This document shows positions 52,139-61,467 of a DNA stretch of 64,000 nucleotides, one piece after another; position 1 is the first letter of the stretch; each line of letters begins with the position of its first letter. The position numbers were made by a program, and so were the translations under genes. This DNA is from JAWXBA01 sp048499805 (GTDB lineage Bacteria; Gemmatimonadota; Gemmatimonadetes; Gemmatimonadales; GWC2-71-9). The notes below the pieces were generated by a model. That model did no database searches, was not told the DNA's origin, and saw only the letters and a list, made by a program, of their open reading frames with translations. The stretch spans positions 434,001-498,000 of the forward strand of contig JASNZF010000002.1 of assembly GCA_048499805.1 (NCBI GenBank), given 5' to 3'.

Positions 52139-55100
52139 ATGCGTTCTCTCATTGGCTTCGTCCTGAAGCAACGACTCCTGATCCTCGGCCTGACGGCATT
52201 GCTCGTCGGGGTCGGGATCTGGAGCGCCCTCCGGTTGCCGATCGACGCGGTTCCGGATGTCACGAACGTGCAGGTCCAGATCAACACCAACGCCGCGGCG
52301 CTGCCGCCCACGGAGGTGGAGCGCCAGGTCACGCTCCCCGTGGAGCTGGCAATGTTCGGGCTGCCGCACCTGGAGGAGATCCGCTCCATCTCGAAGTTCG
52401 GGCTCTCGCAGGTCACGGTCGTGTTCGAGGAGGGCACCGACATCTTCTTCGCCCGCCAGCAGGTGCAGGAGCGGTTGCAACAGGCCCGCGAGGAGATCCC
52501 CGAGGGCTACGGAACACCCGAGATGGGACCCATCTCCACCGGCCTCGGGGAGGTCTTCCAGTACTCCCTGGAGGCCGACTCCGGTTCGGGTGTCGACGCC
52601 ACAGAGCTGCGGACGCTCCAGGACTGGCTGGTGGCTCCGCAGCTCCGGGCCGTGAAGGGCGTGGCCGAGGTCAATGCCTTCGGGGGTTTCGAGAAGCAGT
52701 ACCTGGTCCTGGTCCGTCCCGATGCCCTGGTGCAGTATGACCTGACCCTGCAGCGGGTGCTGGATGCGGTCGCCGCCAACAACCAGAACGCCGGCGGCGG
52801 CTACATCACCCAGGGGGCCGAGCAGTTGGTCATTCGGGGCGTGGGCCAGGTGCAGGACATCGAGCAGATCCGCAACATCGTCGTGGCCAGCCGCGGCGGG
52901 ACGCCGGTGCTCGTCAGCGACATCGCCGATGTCGTGATCGGGGCCACGATCCGGCAGGGCGCCGTCACCAAGGACGGCACCGGCGAGGTCGTCACCGGCA
53001 TCGTGATGATGCGCATGGGCGAGAACTCCCGCACCGTCGTGGAGGCGGTCAAGGAACGGGTGGCGCAGGCGGCCCGGAGCCTGCCCGCCGGCGTGCGACT
53101 GGTCCCCTTCTACGACCGGGCTGAACTGGTCAACCGCACCATCAAGACGGTCGAGAAGAACCTCGTCGAGGGCGCCGTGTTCGTCGTGGTGGTGCTCTTC
53201 CTGCTGCTCGGGAACTTCCGGGCGGCCCTGATCGTCGCGCTGGCCATCCCGCTGTCGATGTTCTTCGCCCTCAGTGGCATGGTCCAAGCCGGCATTGCCG
53301 GCAGCCTGATGAGCCTCGGCGCGATCGACTTTGGTCTTGTGGTAGATGGGTCGGTCGTGATGGTCGAGAACTCGATGCGCCGCCTGAGCCACCGCAAGCC
53401 GGACGAAAGCTTCCTGCATACGGTGCTGGATTCGTGCGCCGAGGTGGCCCGGCCGATCCTCTTTGGCATCGGCATCATCATCATCGTCTACCTGCCGATC
53501 CTGACGCTGGAGGGCGTCGAGGGGAAGATGTTCAAGCCGATGGCGCTCACGGTGGTGTTCGCGCTGGTTGGCTCGCTCATGCTCACCTTCCTTCTCACGC
53601 CGGTGCTCATCTCGCTGTCCCTCAGGGGCCCGGTGGCCGAAAAGGATGTCTGGCTGATCCGCAAGGCCAAGGCCGTCTATGAGCCAGCCTTGGCCTGGAC
53701 CCTTGCCCACGGTCGCCGCTCGCTGTTCGGGGCGGCGGCAGCACTGGGGCTGGCGCTGGCGGCGATCCCCTTCCTGGGCTCCGAGTTTATCCCGCGACTG
53801 GATGAGGGCTCCTTCGCGGTGCAGGTGCTGCGGTTGCCGAGCGTGTCGCTCGAGGAGTCGGTCCGGCAGACCACGCAGCTCGAGCAGGTGCTGCTGGCCG
53901 AGTTCCCGGACGAGGTGATCGACGTGGTGGCGAAGACCGGTCGCCCCGAGATTGCCACTGACCCGATGGGGGTCAACATCTCCGACATCTTTGTGATGCT
54001 GGCTCCGCCCGACGACTGGACCAAGGCGGACACCAAGGCCGAGCTCGAGACCCGGATGTCCGAGGCGCTGGAGAGGATCCCGGGCCTGGTCTTCAGCTTC
54101 AGCCAGCCCATCGAGCTGCGGGTGAATGAATTGATCGCCGGTGTGCGGAGCGACCTCGCGATCAAGATCTACGGCGAGGATCTCGGCGAGCTCAGCCGGA
54201 TTGCCGCCCAGGTGGTGGCCGAGGTGTCGCAGCTCGAGGGGGCAACGGGGTTCAAGGCCCAGCAGCTCGAGGGGATGCCGCAACTGCAGATCAGCGTCCT
54301 GCCGGGCCAGCTGGCGCGGTACGGCATCAGCGCGGCGGACGTGATGCAGGTGGTCGAGGCGCTCGGCGGCGCGCAGGTGTCCGAGGTGCTCGAGGGCCAG
54401 CGGCGGTTTGCGCTCAGCGTGCGCCTCCCCGCCGAGGTCCGTCGCAATGCCGCCACGATCAGCACCATCCTCGTCAGCGCCCCCACCGGGGAGCGGGTCC
54501 CGCTGGGCACACTGGCACGGGTGGAGGAGGTGAACGGGCCGGCCGAGATCAGCCATGAGAACGGCTCCCGGCTGGTCATCGTCGAGGGCAACGTGCGGGG
54601 GCGGGACATCGGCGGCTTCGTGGCTGACGTCCGGGCGCTGTTTGACGGGGGCGGGATCGCGCTGCCGACCGGGTATCGCCCCGAATTCGGCGGGCAGTTC
54701 GAGAACCTCGAGCGAGCCAGCCGGCGCTTGATGATCGTCGTGCCGCTGTCACTGCTCCTGATCTTCCTGATGCTGTTCGCGACGTTCAACTCGCTCCGGC
54801 AAGCGGCGCTCGTCTTCACCGGTATCCCGCTGGCGGCGGTGGGGGGGGTGTTCGCGCTGTTGCTGCGGGGGATGCCGTTCTCGATCTCCGCGGGGGTGGG
54901 ATTCATCGCGTTGTTCGGCGTGGCCGTGCTGAACGGCCTGGTGATGGTCTCGTATATCAACGAACTGCGGCAGCACGGTCGCCCGTTTGACCAGGCCGTC
55001 CGCGAGGGGGCGTTGACCCGCCTGCGCCCGGTGCTGATGACAGCCCTGGTGGCCAGTCTCGGCTTCATCCCGATGGCACTCTCCAGCGGCGCGGGCGCCG

Positions 55101-55291
55101 AGGTGCAGCGGCCACTCGCCACGGTGGTCATTGGGGGGCTCCTGACCGCGACGCTGCTGACGCTCCTGGTGCTGCCCCTGCTCTATACGCTCTTCGAACG
55201 GGGGCCGGCGGAGCGCGAGGGGGAGTCGCGGGTGGCGGGGGGGCCGGATCTCTTCACGCCCGACCCAGTCGGGAGAGGAATGCCCGCATGA
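52139..55291 (+). CDS. czcA: Heavy-metal RND transporter, CzcA family (set 2)
   Basis: Inner-membrane proton-driven pump of 1050 residues. Recognisable parts are LPIDAVPDVTNVQVQINT, FGLSQVTVVFEEGTDIFFAR and GVAVLNGLVMVSYINELR. TM4 reads DFGLVVDGSVVMVEN (Asp397), keeping the two Asp and one Glu of the CzcA proton relay, so divalent cations are expected. It is only moderately similar to the set-1 pump and so not a recent duplicate. The ATG follows czcB directly; the end overlaps the PII-like gene by four bases. Confidence 0.92.
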   Translation: MRSLIGFVLKQRLLILGLTALLVGVGIWSALRLPIDAVPDVTNVQVQINTNAAALPPTEVERQVTLPVELAMFGLPHLEEIRSISKFGLSQVTVVFEEGTDIFFARQQVQERLQQAREEIPEGYGTPEMGPISTGLGEVFQYSLEADSGSGVDATELRTLQDWLVAPQLRAVKGVAEVNAFGGFEKQYLVLVRPDALVQYDLTLQRVLDAVAANNQNAGGGYITQGAEQLVIRGVGQVQDIEQIRNIVVASRGGTPVLVSDIADVVIGATIRQGAVTKDGTGEVVTGIVMMRMGENSRTVVEAVKERVAQAARSLPAGVRLVPFYDRAELVNRTIKTVEKNLVEGAVFVVVVLFLLLGNFRAALIVALAIPLSMFFALSGMVQAGIAGSLMSLGAIDFGLVVDGSVVMVENSMRRLSHRKPDESFLHTVLDSCAEVARPILFGIGIIIIVYLPILTLEGVEGKMFKPMALTVVFALVGSLMLTFLLTPVLISLSLRGPVAEKDVWLIRKAKAVYEPALAWTLAHGRRSLFGAAAALGLALAAIPFLGSEFIPRLDEGSFAVQVLRLPSVSLEESVRQTTQLEQVLLAEFPDEVIDVVAKTGRPEIATDPMGVNISDIFVMLAPPDDWTKADTKAELETRMSEALERIPGLVFSFSQPIELRVNELIAGVRSDLAIKIYGEDLGELSRIAAQVVAEVSQLEGATGFKAQQLEGMPQLQISVLPGQLARYGISAADVMQVVEALGGAQVSEVLEGQRRFALSVRLPAEVRRNAATISTILVSAPTGERVPLGTLARVEEVNGPAEISHENGSRLVIVEGNVRGRDIGGFVADVRALFDGGGIALPTGYRPEFGGQFENLERASRRLMIVVPLSLLLIFLMLFATFNSLRQAALVFTGIPLAAVGGVFALLLRGMPFSISAGVGFIALFGVAVLNGLVMVSYINELRQHGRPFDQAVREGALTRLRPVLMTALVASLGFIPMALSSGAGAEVQRPLATVVIGGLLTATLLTLLVLPLLYTLFERGPAEREGESRVAGGPDLFTPDPVGRGMPA

Positions 55292-55623
55292 AGATGGTGA
55301 TTGCGTTCATCCAGCCGTTCATGGCGCCGGACGTCGTCCACGCGCTGCACCGGGTGCCGGGACTCACCGGCGCCACCTTCACCGACGTGAAGGGGTTCGG
55401 GCGCGGCCGCCCGACCGACAGCCCGACCGCCGAGGTCCTCTACGGTACTGCGGACAAGGTCCGGATTGAAGTGGTGGTGCCGGAGGATCTGGAGGACGTG
55501 GTGGCCGAAGCGATACGGGAGGCGGCGCGCACCGGCAACCGGGGGGACGGCAAGATCTATGTCCTCCCCGTGGAACGGGCCGTGCGCATCGCGACGGCCG
55601 AGGAGGGAGACGATGCGGTCTGA
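55288..55623 (+). CDS. PII-like protein of metal-efflux operons (PII-NG type)
   Basis: A 111-residue protein with the PII ferredoxin-like fold: MKMVIAFIQPFMAPDVVHAL, TFTDVKGFGRGRP, KVRIEVVVPEDLEDVVAEAI and GDGKIYVLPVERAVRI, the last being the PROSITE-type PII C-terminal signature. The T-loop is short, and the usual uridylylated Tyr context is not evident (TDSPTAEVLYGTADK). PII relatives next to czcA genes are known as the PII-NG subgroup, whose function is unresolved. It overlaps czcA by four bases and the metal ATPase gene by eleven, so it is plainly part of the operon. Confidence 0.8.
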   Translation: MKMVIAFIQPFMAPDVVHALHRVPGLTGATFTDVKGFGRGRPTDSPTAEVLYGTADKVRIEVVVPEDLEDVVAEAIREAARTGNRGDGKIYVLPVERAVRIATAEEGDDAV

Positions 55624-58192
55624 CCCACCCCCGCGAGGTCCGCGGGCGGAACGCACGACCCGGCTGGATCTCCCCCTGCTCCTGCCCGAGGTGAAGGACC
55701 TCCGCGACGCCTGTGTGGGGCGCCTCGTTGGGCTGCTCGGGCGCCGCGCTGGCGTGCGGAGCGTTCACGTCGTCGGTCCAGGCGAGGAAGGGTGTGGCGG
55801 CGCGCACCCCGACGCCCCGATGCCGTCCGTGGAACCCGGGGAGTCACAGCTCTGCCTCCATTACGATGCCGACCGGCTCACGCTCGAGCAGATCACCGCG
55901 CTGGCGCGATCCGCGGGCGCCAAGGTGACGGACCGGTATGGGCACGTGGTCGTCCCGTTCCGGTCCGTCAGCACGGAGGACACCGGCCGTCGTCTGGAGG
56001 TGGAGCTGCGGTCGTTGCCGGGGGTGACAGCCGCCGCCGTCAACCTGGCGGGGCAGGTCGCCCGCATCGAGTTCGACCGTCGGCGGGTCGATCGCGCCGC
56101 GATCGAGACTCGGCTCCGCGCGGCCGGCGTGTCGGTCGCGATGACGCCGCTGCTGTCGCCGGCTGCCGCCCACGCGGGTGCGGGCGAGACGCAAGGGGAG
56201 CCGGAGGAGACACATCCTCCGGAGGGCGGCAGCTGGTACGCGCGCCACCGGGAACTCGTGTGGAGCCTCGCATCCGGGGTGCTGCTCGCCGTGGGGTGGG
56301 TGGTCGGGCGGATGACGGGTGCGCCCCCTGCGCTGCCGATCGGCTTCTACGTTGCCGCCTACGTCTTTGGTGCGCGTGACAATGTCGGCCATTTCATCGG
56401 CGATCTGGGGCGTGGGAGGTTCCGCTTCAACATCGACCTCCTCATGGTCGTCGCCGCGATCGGTGCCGCGATCCTCGGCGAGTGGCTGGAGGGCGCGCTC
56501 CTCCTCTTCCTCTTCAGCCTCGGACACGCGCTCGAGCACTACGCCCTGGGCCGCGCGCGGAACGCCATCGCCGCACTCGCGGAGCTCGCCCCCCAGACGG
56601 CGCTCGTGGTGCGCGACGGGCGCGAGACGGCGGTCCCGATCGCCGAGGTCCGCCCCGGCGACCGCGTGGTCGTGAATCCCGCCGAGCGGATCCCGGTCGA
56701 CGGCAAGGTACACGAGGGGCGCTCAGCGGTGAATCAGGCGCCGATCACCGGCGAGAGCGTGCCGGTGGACAAGGCACCGGAGGACCCGGTCTTTGCCGGA
56801 TCGGTCAACGGGGATGGCGCGCTGGCGGTCGAGGTGACGGCGGCCATCGGCGACCGCACCCTCGACCGCGTCATTAAGCTCGTGGCGGAGGCGCAGACGC
56901 AGAAGGCGCCGACGCAGACATTCACCGATCGGTTCGAGCGGGTCTTCGTCCCGATCGTCCTCGTGGCCGACCTGCTGCTCATCGTCGTATCCCCTCTCCT
57001 CGGCTTCTGGACGTGGGAGGATGCGTTCTACCGTGGGATGGCGCTCCTGGTGGCGGCCTCGCCGTGCGCGCTCGCGCTTGGGACGCCGGCCGCCGTCCTG
57101 GCCGGCATCGCGCAGGCGGCACGGCGGGGCGTGCTCATCAAGGGGGGCGCCTATCTCGAGGTGCTCGGATCCATTGACACGCTGGCGCTGGACAAGACCG
57201 GGACGATCACCCGCGGGGAGCCCGAGGTGACGAATCTCCGGCCTGCAGAGGGCGTGAGTGAAGACCACCTGCTCGCGATGACCGCTGCCGTCGAGCAGCG
57301 GTCCCAGCACCCGCTCGCACGCGCGATCATCCAGGCGGCCGAGCAACGGGGCCTTGAGGTGCCTACGGCGGGCGAGCTGGAGTCGGTAACCGGTCGGGGA
57401 ATCCGCTCGACGGTCGACAGCGCGACGGTCGAGGTGGGCCGGCTTCTGATGTTCGAGGAAACGGGCGCGGAGATACCGGCGACCATCCGCGCCAGCGTCA
57501 CAGAGCTGCAGGAGGCAGGACGCACCACGGTGGTCGTGCGGCATCGTCCGGCCGCCTCAGCGCAGACGACGCCTCAGGACGGTACTGGTTGGCTCGGCGT
57601 CATCGGCGTGGCTGACGAGCCGCGCCCCGGGGTGCGAGACACGCTGGACCGTCTGCGCGCCCTCGGGATTCGCCGTATCGTGATGCTGACGGGCGACAAC
57701 GCCGGGGTCGGCAAGGCGGTCGGCGATGCCGTCGGACTGTCGGACATCCGCGCTGGGCTGCTGCCGGAGGACAAGGTCAAGGCGATCGCCGAGCTCGCGC
57801 AGGATGGACGCGTGGCGATGGTCGGCGATGGGGTGAATGATGCGCCGGCGCTTGCGCACGCCACGGTGGGCATCGCGATGGGCGGCGCCGGCACGGCGGC
57901 GGCACTCGAGACGGCGGACGTGGCGTTGATGGGTGATGACCTTGGACGCCTGCCCTTCGCGATCGGCTTGAGCCGCACGGCGCGTGGTGTCATCAAGCAG
58001 AACCTCGCCATCTCGCTCGGCGTGATCGTGCTGCTGGTCGTCGCCACCACGACGGGCCTCGTTGGCATCGGCGGGGCCGTCATCGTCCATGAAGGAAGCA
58101 CGCTGGTTGTCATCGCGAACGCGTTGCGACTGCTGCGGTACGGGTCTCCGGAGCGCGGAGGCGGCGAGGTGGATGAGCCGGGGGCCGCGTGA
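55613..58192 (+). CDS. Heavy-metal P-type ATPase, P1B-4 type
   Basis: Inner-membrane metal pump of 859 residues. Two N-terminal HMA-like segments (about 20-115 and 125-180) lack a CxxC pair. The core has TGESVPVDKAPEDPVFAGS, the phosphorylated Asp527 in LDKTGTITRGEP and GDGVNDAPALAHA. The membrane metal site reads SPC (483-485, in AASPCALALG) instead of CPC, and HEGST (His826) occurs in the last helices; SPC plus HEG(G/S)T marks the P1B-4 group (Co, Zn, Fe or Ni export), not CadA/ZntA. It starts inside the PII-like gene, so it is co-expressed with czcCBA set 2. Confidence 0.9.
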   Translation: MRSDPPPRGPRAERTTRLDLPLLLPEVKDLRDACVGRLVGLLGRRAGVRSVHVVGPGEEGCGGAHPDAPMPSVEPGESQLCLHYDADRLTLEQITALARSAGAKVTDRYGHVVVPFRSVSTEDTGRRLEVELRSLPGVTAAAVNLAGQVARIEFDRRRVDRAAIETRLRAAGVSVAMTPLLSPAAAHAGAGETQGEPEETHPPEGGSWYARHRELVWSLASGVLLAVGWVVGRMTGAPPALPIGFYVAAYVFGARDNVGHFIGDLGRGRFRFNIDLLMVVAAIGAAILGEWLEGALLLFLFSLGHALEHYALGRARNAIAALAELAPQTALVVRDGRETAVPIAEVRPGDRVVVNPAERIPVDGKVHEGRSAVNQAPITGESVPVDKAPEDPVFAGSVNGDGALAVEVTAAIGDRTLDRVIKLVAEAQTQKAPTQTFTDRFERVFVPIVLVADLLLIVVSPLLGFWTWEDAFYRGMALLVAASPCALALGTPAAVLAGIAQAARRGVLIKGGAYLEVLGSIDTLALDKTGTITRGEPEVTNLRPAEGVSEDHLLAMTAAVEQRSQHPLARAIIQAAEQRGLEVPTAGELESVTGRGIRSTVDSATVEVGRLLMFEETGAEIPATIRASVTELQEAGRTTVVVRHRPAASAQTTPQDGTGWLGVIGVADEPRPGVRDTLDRLRALGIRRIVMLTGDNAGVGKAVGDAVGLSDIRAGLLPEDKVKAIAELAQDGRVAMVGDGVNDAPALAHATVGIAMGGAGTAAALETADVALMGDDLGRLPFAIGLSRTARGVIKQNLAISLGVIVLLVVATTTGLVGIGGAVIVHEGSTLVVIANALRLLRYGSPERGGGEVDEPGAA

Positions 58193-58303
58193 GGAGGCCG
58201 GTTCAGGCTAAATGCTGAGCGAGCCATCTCGCGGCCGCGGGATGCGGGGACCTGGCAACCCCAAGTCGCTTCGCCATGGCTCAGTGGGCACCCGCTTCGA
58301 TAG

Positions 58304-61300
58304 TCATACCCGGAGGGCAGCGTCCCCGGCCTCATTCGGAAGGCCCTCTTCGGACCGCGTCCTCCGTTCCCGGCCCCTTTCCATCCACGCGTACAGCGTG
58401 GGGAGAACAAGCAGCGTGAGCAGCGTCGACGTAATCAGCCCGCCGATCACCACGGTCGCGAGCGGCCGCTGCACTTCGGCGCCTGTGCCCGTCGACACCG
58501 CCACTGGCATGAAGCCGATGCTCGCCACCAGTGCGGTCATGAGCACCGGCCGGAGCCGCTGCCGCGCACCGGAGAACGCCGCCTCGGCTGGCGCCGCGCC
58601 GTGTTCCCGCTCACGTTGCACGGTCGTGAGGAGGACGAGCCCGTTCAGCACAGCGACGCCGAAAAGCGCGATGAAGCCGATCGAGGCAGAGACCGAGAGG
58701 TGCAGTCCACGAATCCAGAGCGCCAGTACCCCGCCAACCGTCGCGAACGGGAGGTTGAAGAGGACGAGCAACGCGAGCCGACCCGACTGAAGGGACTGGT
58801 AGAGGAGCAGAGCGATCAGCGCGAGCGAGATCGGCACCACGATACGGAGCCGACGCATGGCGCGCTGCTGGTTCTCGAACTGGCCTCCGTAGTCGAGAAA
58901 CACGCCCGGCGGAATCGTGACGCGTTCGTCGATCGCCGCGCGGACGTCTGCCACGTAGCCACCGAGATCCCGGCCACGGACGTTCGCCTGTACGATGACG
59001 AGCCGCTGCGCCCGCTCGCGGCTGATCTGGACCGGGCCGCTCTCCGTGCGCACGTCGGCGACCTGCGCGAGGGGGATCAGCGCGCCCGTCGCGCTGGGCA
59101 CGGTGATGCCGGCGATCGCCTGCGGGGATGAACGGATTTCCGACGGGAACTGCACGGTGATGTCGAGCGTGTAGACCCCGTCCACGGCCTGCGCGACCGG
59201 CTGCGCGCCAAGCGCGACGGCCAGCACCTCCTGCACTTCCTCGATCGGAATCCCGTACCGTGAAAGGGACCGCCGGTCCATTCGGACCGTGAGGTAGCTC
59301 TGGCCGACGGTCTGCTCGACCATCACTTCGGACGTTCCAGGGACGGTCTCGATGACTGCGGCGACCTCCTCGGCTACCCTGCGGTTCTGATCGGGATCGT
59401 CCCCGAAGGCCTTCACGGCGAGATCGGACCGCACGCCACTGATCAACTCGTCGAGCCTCATCTTGATCGGCTGCGTGAAGCCGAAAGCGACGCCTGGCAC
59501 CTCATCTTCGAGTGCCTCCTCCAGCTCTTCCTCGATGTCCTCCTTGGTAATGCCCGACCGCCACGCTGAGCGCGGGGTGAGCATCACGAAGACGTCGGAT
59601 TGATTCACGCCCATGGGATCCGAGCCGATATCTGGGCGTCCGATGCGGCTCACCACCGTTCGCACCTCGGGCACGCGGCCAACCACGCGCTCGATCGCTC
59701 CGGCGACCTCGACGGAGTGTGTGAGCGAGATGCTCGGGTCCCGCGTGGGCTGGATCAGCAAGGCTCCCTCGTCCAGCTCGGGGAGGAACTCGGTACCGAG
59801 GCGAGGAACGAGAACCATCGTGGCGGCGAAGATGCCGGCCGCGATCAGCGCCGTCGTTCTGGGCCGGGCCATGGTCCGGCGGAGCAGCGGCGCGTAGCGC
59901 CGATCCAGCCAGCCGGCGAGACGGACCGCGTGTCGGGACTCCGGGGCGCCCTTGCGGAAGAGCCAGGTGGCCGCTGCGGGTACGAAGAGGAGGGCGAGCA
60001 GCAGACTGCCGAATAGGGCCATCGAGACGGTGAGCGCCATCGGCTGGAACATTCGCCCCTCTAATCCCTGGAGCGTGAGGATCGGTAGGTACACGAGCAT
60101 GATGATCATCACGCCGAACGCAACGGGTCGGCCCACCTCGCCCGCAATCGAGATCAGACGCGGGGCGAGCGCCTGCATGCCCTGTGGAAGCCTGCCCTCC
60201 TCCTCGTCCTCGTGCAAACGCTTGACGAAGTTCTCGGCCATGACCACCGAGCCGTCCACGATCATGCCGAAGTCGATCGCGCCCAGGCTCATCAGGCTGA
60301 CCGACACGCCCAGCCAGCGCATCCCGATCAGGGCGAAGAGGAGCGAGAGGGGGATGGCGGCCGCGACGATCAGAGCCGCCCGCAGGTTTCCGAGGAAGAG
60401 CAGCAGGATAGCGACGACCAAGAGGCCGCCGTAGAGGAGATTGTGCTCCACGGTCTTGAGCGTGCCCTCCACGAGGTCCGTTTGGTCGTAGTACGCGCTG
60501 AGGACGACGCCCTCGGGAAGCGACGGGTTGATCTGGGCTACTCGCTCGACCACGCGCCGCACGATCTCTCGGCTGTTCTCGCCCCGGAGCATCATCACGA
60601 TCCCGCTCATCACCTCGCCGCCCGCGTCACGGGTGACGGCGCCCTGGCGCAATTCGGGGCCGTATTCGATCCGTGCCACATCCCCGAGGCGCACCGGCAC
60701 GCCGCGTGCGTCGGCGCGGATCACGCTCACTCGGAGATCCTCGGGACTCTCCGCCTGACCGATTCCGCGCAGGATGAACTGCTCGTCGCCGCTCTCGAGG
60801 TAGGCACCGGTCGGCGTCCGGCTGTTCGACTCGACGGCCTCGATAACGTCGCGCACGGAGAGGCCGTAGCTGACCAGCCGCTCCGGAAGCACGGTCACCT
60901 GGATCTGGCGAACCAGCCCACCGAAGGTGTTGACCTCCGTCACTCCCGGTACGGAACGGAGCTGGGGCCGCACGACCCGGTCGTGGAGCGTGCGTAGCTC
61001 CATCAAATCGAGCCCACCCCCCTCCAAGGTGTAGAGGTAGATCTCGCTCGTGGCTCCGGCGAGGGGCCCCAGCTCCGCCCGCGCGCCCGGCGGGAGGGAT
61101 TCGCTCATGCTCTGGATCCGTTCGGCAACGAGCGTGCGGGCGAAGTACAGATCCACGCCGTCCTCGAAGACAATCGTGACCATCGCGAAGGCGTATTTGT
61201 TGGTAGAGCGGATCTGCTCGACGCGTGGAAGCCCCGAGAGCGCGACCTCGACCGGAAAGGTGGCGAGACGCTCCACCTCCATCGGGGAAAGGCCCGGCGC

Positions 61301-61456
61301 CTCCACGAGCACCTGGACCTGGATGTTGGTCAGGTCCGGGAAGGCATCCACGCGCAGCGTGCGTGCGGCCCAGGCGCCCCCACCCACGAGCCCCAGCACG
61401 AGCAGCATGATGAGCACGCGCTTTCGCACGGCCCAGGCGATCATCTGGTCGATCAT
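58304..61456 (-). CDS. czcA: Heavy-metal RND transporter, CzcA family (set 3)
   Basis: Third CzcA-type pump, 1050 residues, on the minus strand and convergent with the P-type ATPase gene. It starts MIDQMIAWAVRKRVLIML and shows VDAFPDLTNIQVQVLVEAPG, FEDGVDLYFARTLVAERI and GVAVLNGLVLLTTVQRERE. The TM4 relay reads DFGMIVDGSVVMAEN (Asp395), again the divalent-cation type. It is clearly diverged from sets 1 and 2. The ATG follows the adaptor gene by 11 bases. Confidence 0.92.
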   Translation of the reverse strand: MIDQMIAWAVRKRVLIMLLVLGLVGGGAWAARTLRVDAFPDLTNIQVQVLVEAPGLSPMEVERLATFPVEVALSGLPRVEQIRSTNKYAFAMVTIVFEDGVDLYFARTLVAERIQSMSESLPPGARAELGPLAGATSEIYLYTLEGGGLDLMELRTLHDRVVRPQLRSVPGVTEVNTFGGLVRQIQVTVLPERLVSYGLSVRDVIEAVESNSRTPTGAYLESGDEQFILRGIGQAESPEDLRVSVIRADARGVPVRLGDVARIEYGPELRQGAVTRDAGGEVMSGIVMMLRGENSREIVRRVVERVAQINPSLPEGVVLSAYYDQTDLVEGTLKTVEHNLLYGGLLVVAILLLFLGNLRAALIVAAAIPLSLLFALIGMRWLGVSVSLMSLGAIDFGMIVDGSVVMAENFVKRLHEDEEEGRLPQGMQALAPRLISIAGEVGRPVAFGVMIIMLVYLPILTLQGLEGRMFQPMALTVSMALFGSLLLALLFVPAAATWLFRKGAPESRHAVRLAGWLDRRYAPLLRRTMARPRTTALIAAGIFAATMVLVPRLGTEFLPELDEGALLIQPTRDPSISLTHSVEVAGAIERVVGRVPEVRTVVSRIGRPDIGSDPMGVNQSDVFVMLTPRSAWRSGITKEDIEEELEEALEDEVPGVAFGFTQPIKMRLDELISGVRSDLAVKAFGDDPDQNRRVAEEVAAVIETVPGTSEVMVEQTVGQSYLTVRMDRRSLSRYGIPIEEVQEVLAVALGAQPVAQAVDGVYTLDITVQFPSEIRSSPQAIAGITVPSATGALIPLAQVADVRTESGPVQISRERAQRLVIVQANVRGRDLGGYVADVRAAIDERVTIPPGVFLDYGGQFENQQRAMRRLRIVVPISLALIALLLYQSLQSGRLALLVLFNLPFATVGGVLALWIRGLHLSVSASIGFIALFGVAVLNGLVLLTTVQREREHGAAPAEAAFSGARQRLRPVLMTALVASIGFMPVAVSTGTGAEVQRPLATVVIGGLITSTLLTLLVLPTLYAWMERGRERRTRSEEGLPNEAGDAALRV

Positions 61457-61467
61457 ACCTGCTCCTG

